16,588 nucleotides of DNA from Bacteroidales bacterium. GTDB taxonomy: Bacteria; Bacteroidota; Bacteroidia; Bacteroidales; Muribaculaceae. The stretch spans positions 1 through 16,588 of the forward strand of contig SFJG01000043.1 in NCBI GenBank assembly GCA_004555955.1, written 5' to 3'. A program made the translations under genes and the position numbers. The notes under the pieces were generated by a model that saw only the letters and a list, made by a program, of their open reading frames with translations, did not search any database and was not told where the DNA came from. Below are positions 15,580-16,588 of this stretch, piece after piece. How positions within the stretch are numbered: position 1 is the stretch's first letter; each line of letters opens with the position of its first letter.

Positions 15580-16588
15580 TTATTTGCTGAATGCAGGCGA
15601 AGCGTTTTTGATGACACACACTGCATATAGTGGTACGTTGACCATCCAATCCTGCTCACGATAGTCGGACATCGACAGACGAACGCCGTATAGAGATGGA
15701 TGGCGTGCTACAAACGCGGAAAGACTCTTTGCCTTTAGGTTTTCTTCGGCCTTCACTTCAATTGGAATAATTCTATCAGCCGTTTGTATCAAGAAGTCTA
15801 TCTCTCCGCGTGAATTGTCTGCCGACCAATAGTATATGGAATCGACTGTCCCGGTTAGTTGCTGGCAGACGTATTGTTCGGTTATCGCTCCACGATAAGA
15901 AGCAAAAGCTTCATTGCCAAGAAGGATAGAATCGGCAGTCAGTTTGTTCATTGCGCACATCAGACCCACGTCGAGCATATACAACTTGAACGAGCCGAAG
16001 TCCTCAAATGCACTCAAAGGTATCTCACCGCTCTTCGTGCGGTTTACCTTATAGATAAGCCCGGCATCCTTGAGCCATTCCACGGCTACTTCAAACTCTT
16101 TGGCTCTTGCGCCATTTCGCAGAGCGCTGTAGATAAACTTTCGGTTTTCCTTGGCAAGCTGACTCATAATGCTCTGCCAAACCATTCTAATCCGCGGCAC
16201 TTCGTTCGTAGGGGCATGCTTTGAAAAATCGTTTTCGTACGAAAGTAAGATATTCGACTGTATTCGTCTCACTTCGTCGTAGCCCAAACCTTCGCAATAA
16301 GCCTTTACAGCCTCGGGCATTCCTCCGACGTAGTAATACGTTCGTAGCAGTCGTACGATACGGTCTTTCACAATCGCTACCGAGTCCCATTTACATTCTT
16401 CTACTATCTTTGAAATTCGGTCGTTGTCCGTCGCCCTCAGAAACTCTATAAATGAAATGGGATATAGATTTAAAAAATCCACCTTCCCAACGGGGAATGA
16501 GTCTCCGGAATGCATTGAGATGCCCAACAACGAGCCGGCGGTAATGATATGATAGTCCGGCGCTTTTTCGTAGAAATATTTCAGCGAT
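15580..16588 (-). CDS. DUF4143-type AAA ATPase, C-terminal part (5' end outside window)
   Basis: 335 residues are visible and the frame is open to the window edge, so the start and the Walker A motif are missing. The first visible residues (SLKYFYEKAPDYHIITAGSLLG) are the end of an AAA_14 ATPase core. YYVGGMPEAV (84-93) is a hallmark of the family, and the DUF4143 region follows. Near the C terminus GAITEQYV (234-241), GEIDFL (261-266) and IPIEVKA (274-280) resemble the E...D...ExK pattern of PD-(D/E)XK nuclease folds. Complete members are about 400-430 residues, so roughly 80-100 residues are outside. The cellular role of this very common bacterial and archaeal family is not established. It has no obvious link to the glycan operon downstream, from which it is separated by 459 bp. 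Confidence 0.88.
   Translation of the reverse strand, partial: SLKYFYEKAPDYHIITAGSLLGISMHSGDSFPVGKVDFLNLYPISFIEFLRATDNDRISKIVEECKWDSVAIVKDRIVRLLRTYYYVGGMPEAVKAYCEGLGYDEVRRIQSNILLSYENDFSKHAPTNEVPRIRMVWQSIMSQLAKENRKFIYSALRNGARAKEFEVAVEWLKDAGLIYKVNRTKSGEIPLSAFEDFGSFKLYMLDVGLMCAMNKLTADSILLGNEAFASYRGAITEQYVCQQLTGTVDSIYYWSADNSRGEIDFLIQTADRIIPIEVKAEENLKAKSLSAFVARHPSLYGVRLSMSDYREQDWMVNVPLYAVCVIKNASPAFSK

Noticed and set aside
15241..15630. Plus-strand 129-codon frame in the SusC leader region
   Set aside because: AT-rich translation with no domain; it overlaps the candidate promoter and the end of the ATPase gene in antisense.

Overview
The window looks like a Bacteroidales chromosome segment (phylum Bacteroidota). 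The reasons are a SusC/SusD pair, Bacteroidota-type lipoprotein signals, C-terminal type IX secretion (T9SS) sorting domains, and TAnnTTTG promoter elements in place of strong Shine-Dalgarno sites. I cannot fix the genus; a gut Prevotella- or Muribaculaceae-like organism is only a guess. Every gene I accept lies on the minus strand, so the gene order reads from high to low coordinates.

Layout in transcription order: (1) 16588-15580, the C-terminal part of a DUF4143-type AAA ATPase whose 5' end is outside the window. (2) 15579-15121, a 459-bp non-coding leader with a candidate promoter at 15310-15338 and an 11-bp periodic AACCG repeat. (3) 15120-7302, a tight operon: SusC-like TonB-dependent transporter, SusD-like lipoprotein, an unrecognised lipoprotein, and a PKD-domain lipoprotein. 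Spacers are 6-14 bp. (4) 7244-7287, a strong intrinsic-terminator hairpin. (5) 7202-1809, two tandem paralogous GHL10 (DUF187) glycoside-hydrolase-like enzymes, each with a signal peptide, four beta-sandwich modules and a T9SS sorting domain. (6) 1716-1756, a second terminator-like hairpin. (7) 1155-1689, a palindrome-rich non-coding block bounded by perfect 21-bp inverted repeats. (8) 1021-1, a BspA-type leucine-rich-repeat surface protein that runs off the left edge.

Taken together, genes 3-5 look like a compact polysaccharide utilisation locus. Two secreted GHL10 enzymes would cut a glycan outside the cell, three surface lipoproteins would bind the products, and SusC would import oligosaccharides. 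The one GHL10 protein I know to be biochemically characterised is E. coli DigH (YddW), which cleaves peptidoglycan glycan strands stripped of their peptides. A locus for scavenging denuded peptidoglycan is therefore a testable, unproven idea. No regulator and no other recognisable CAZyme is in view. The palindrome-rich block at 1155-1689 is the most unusual non-coding feature.
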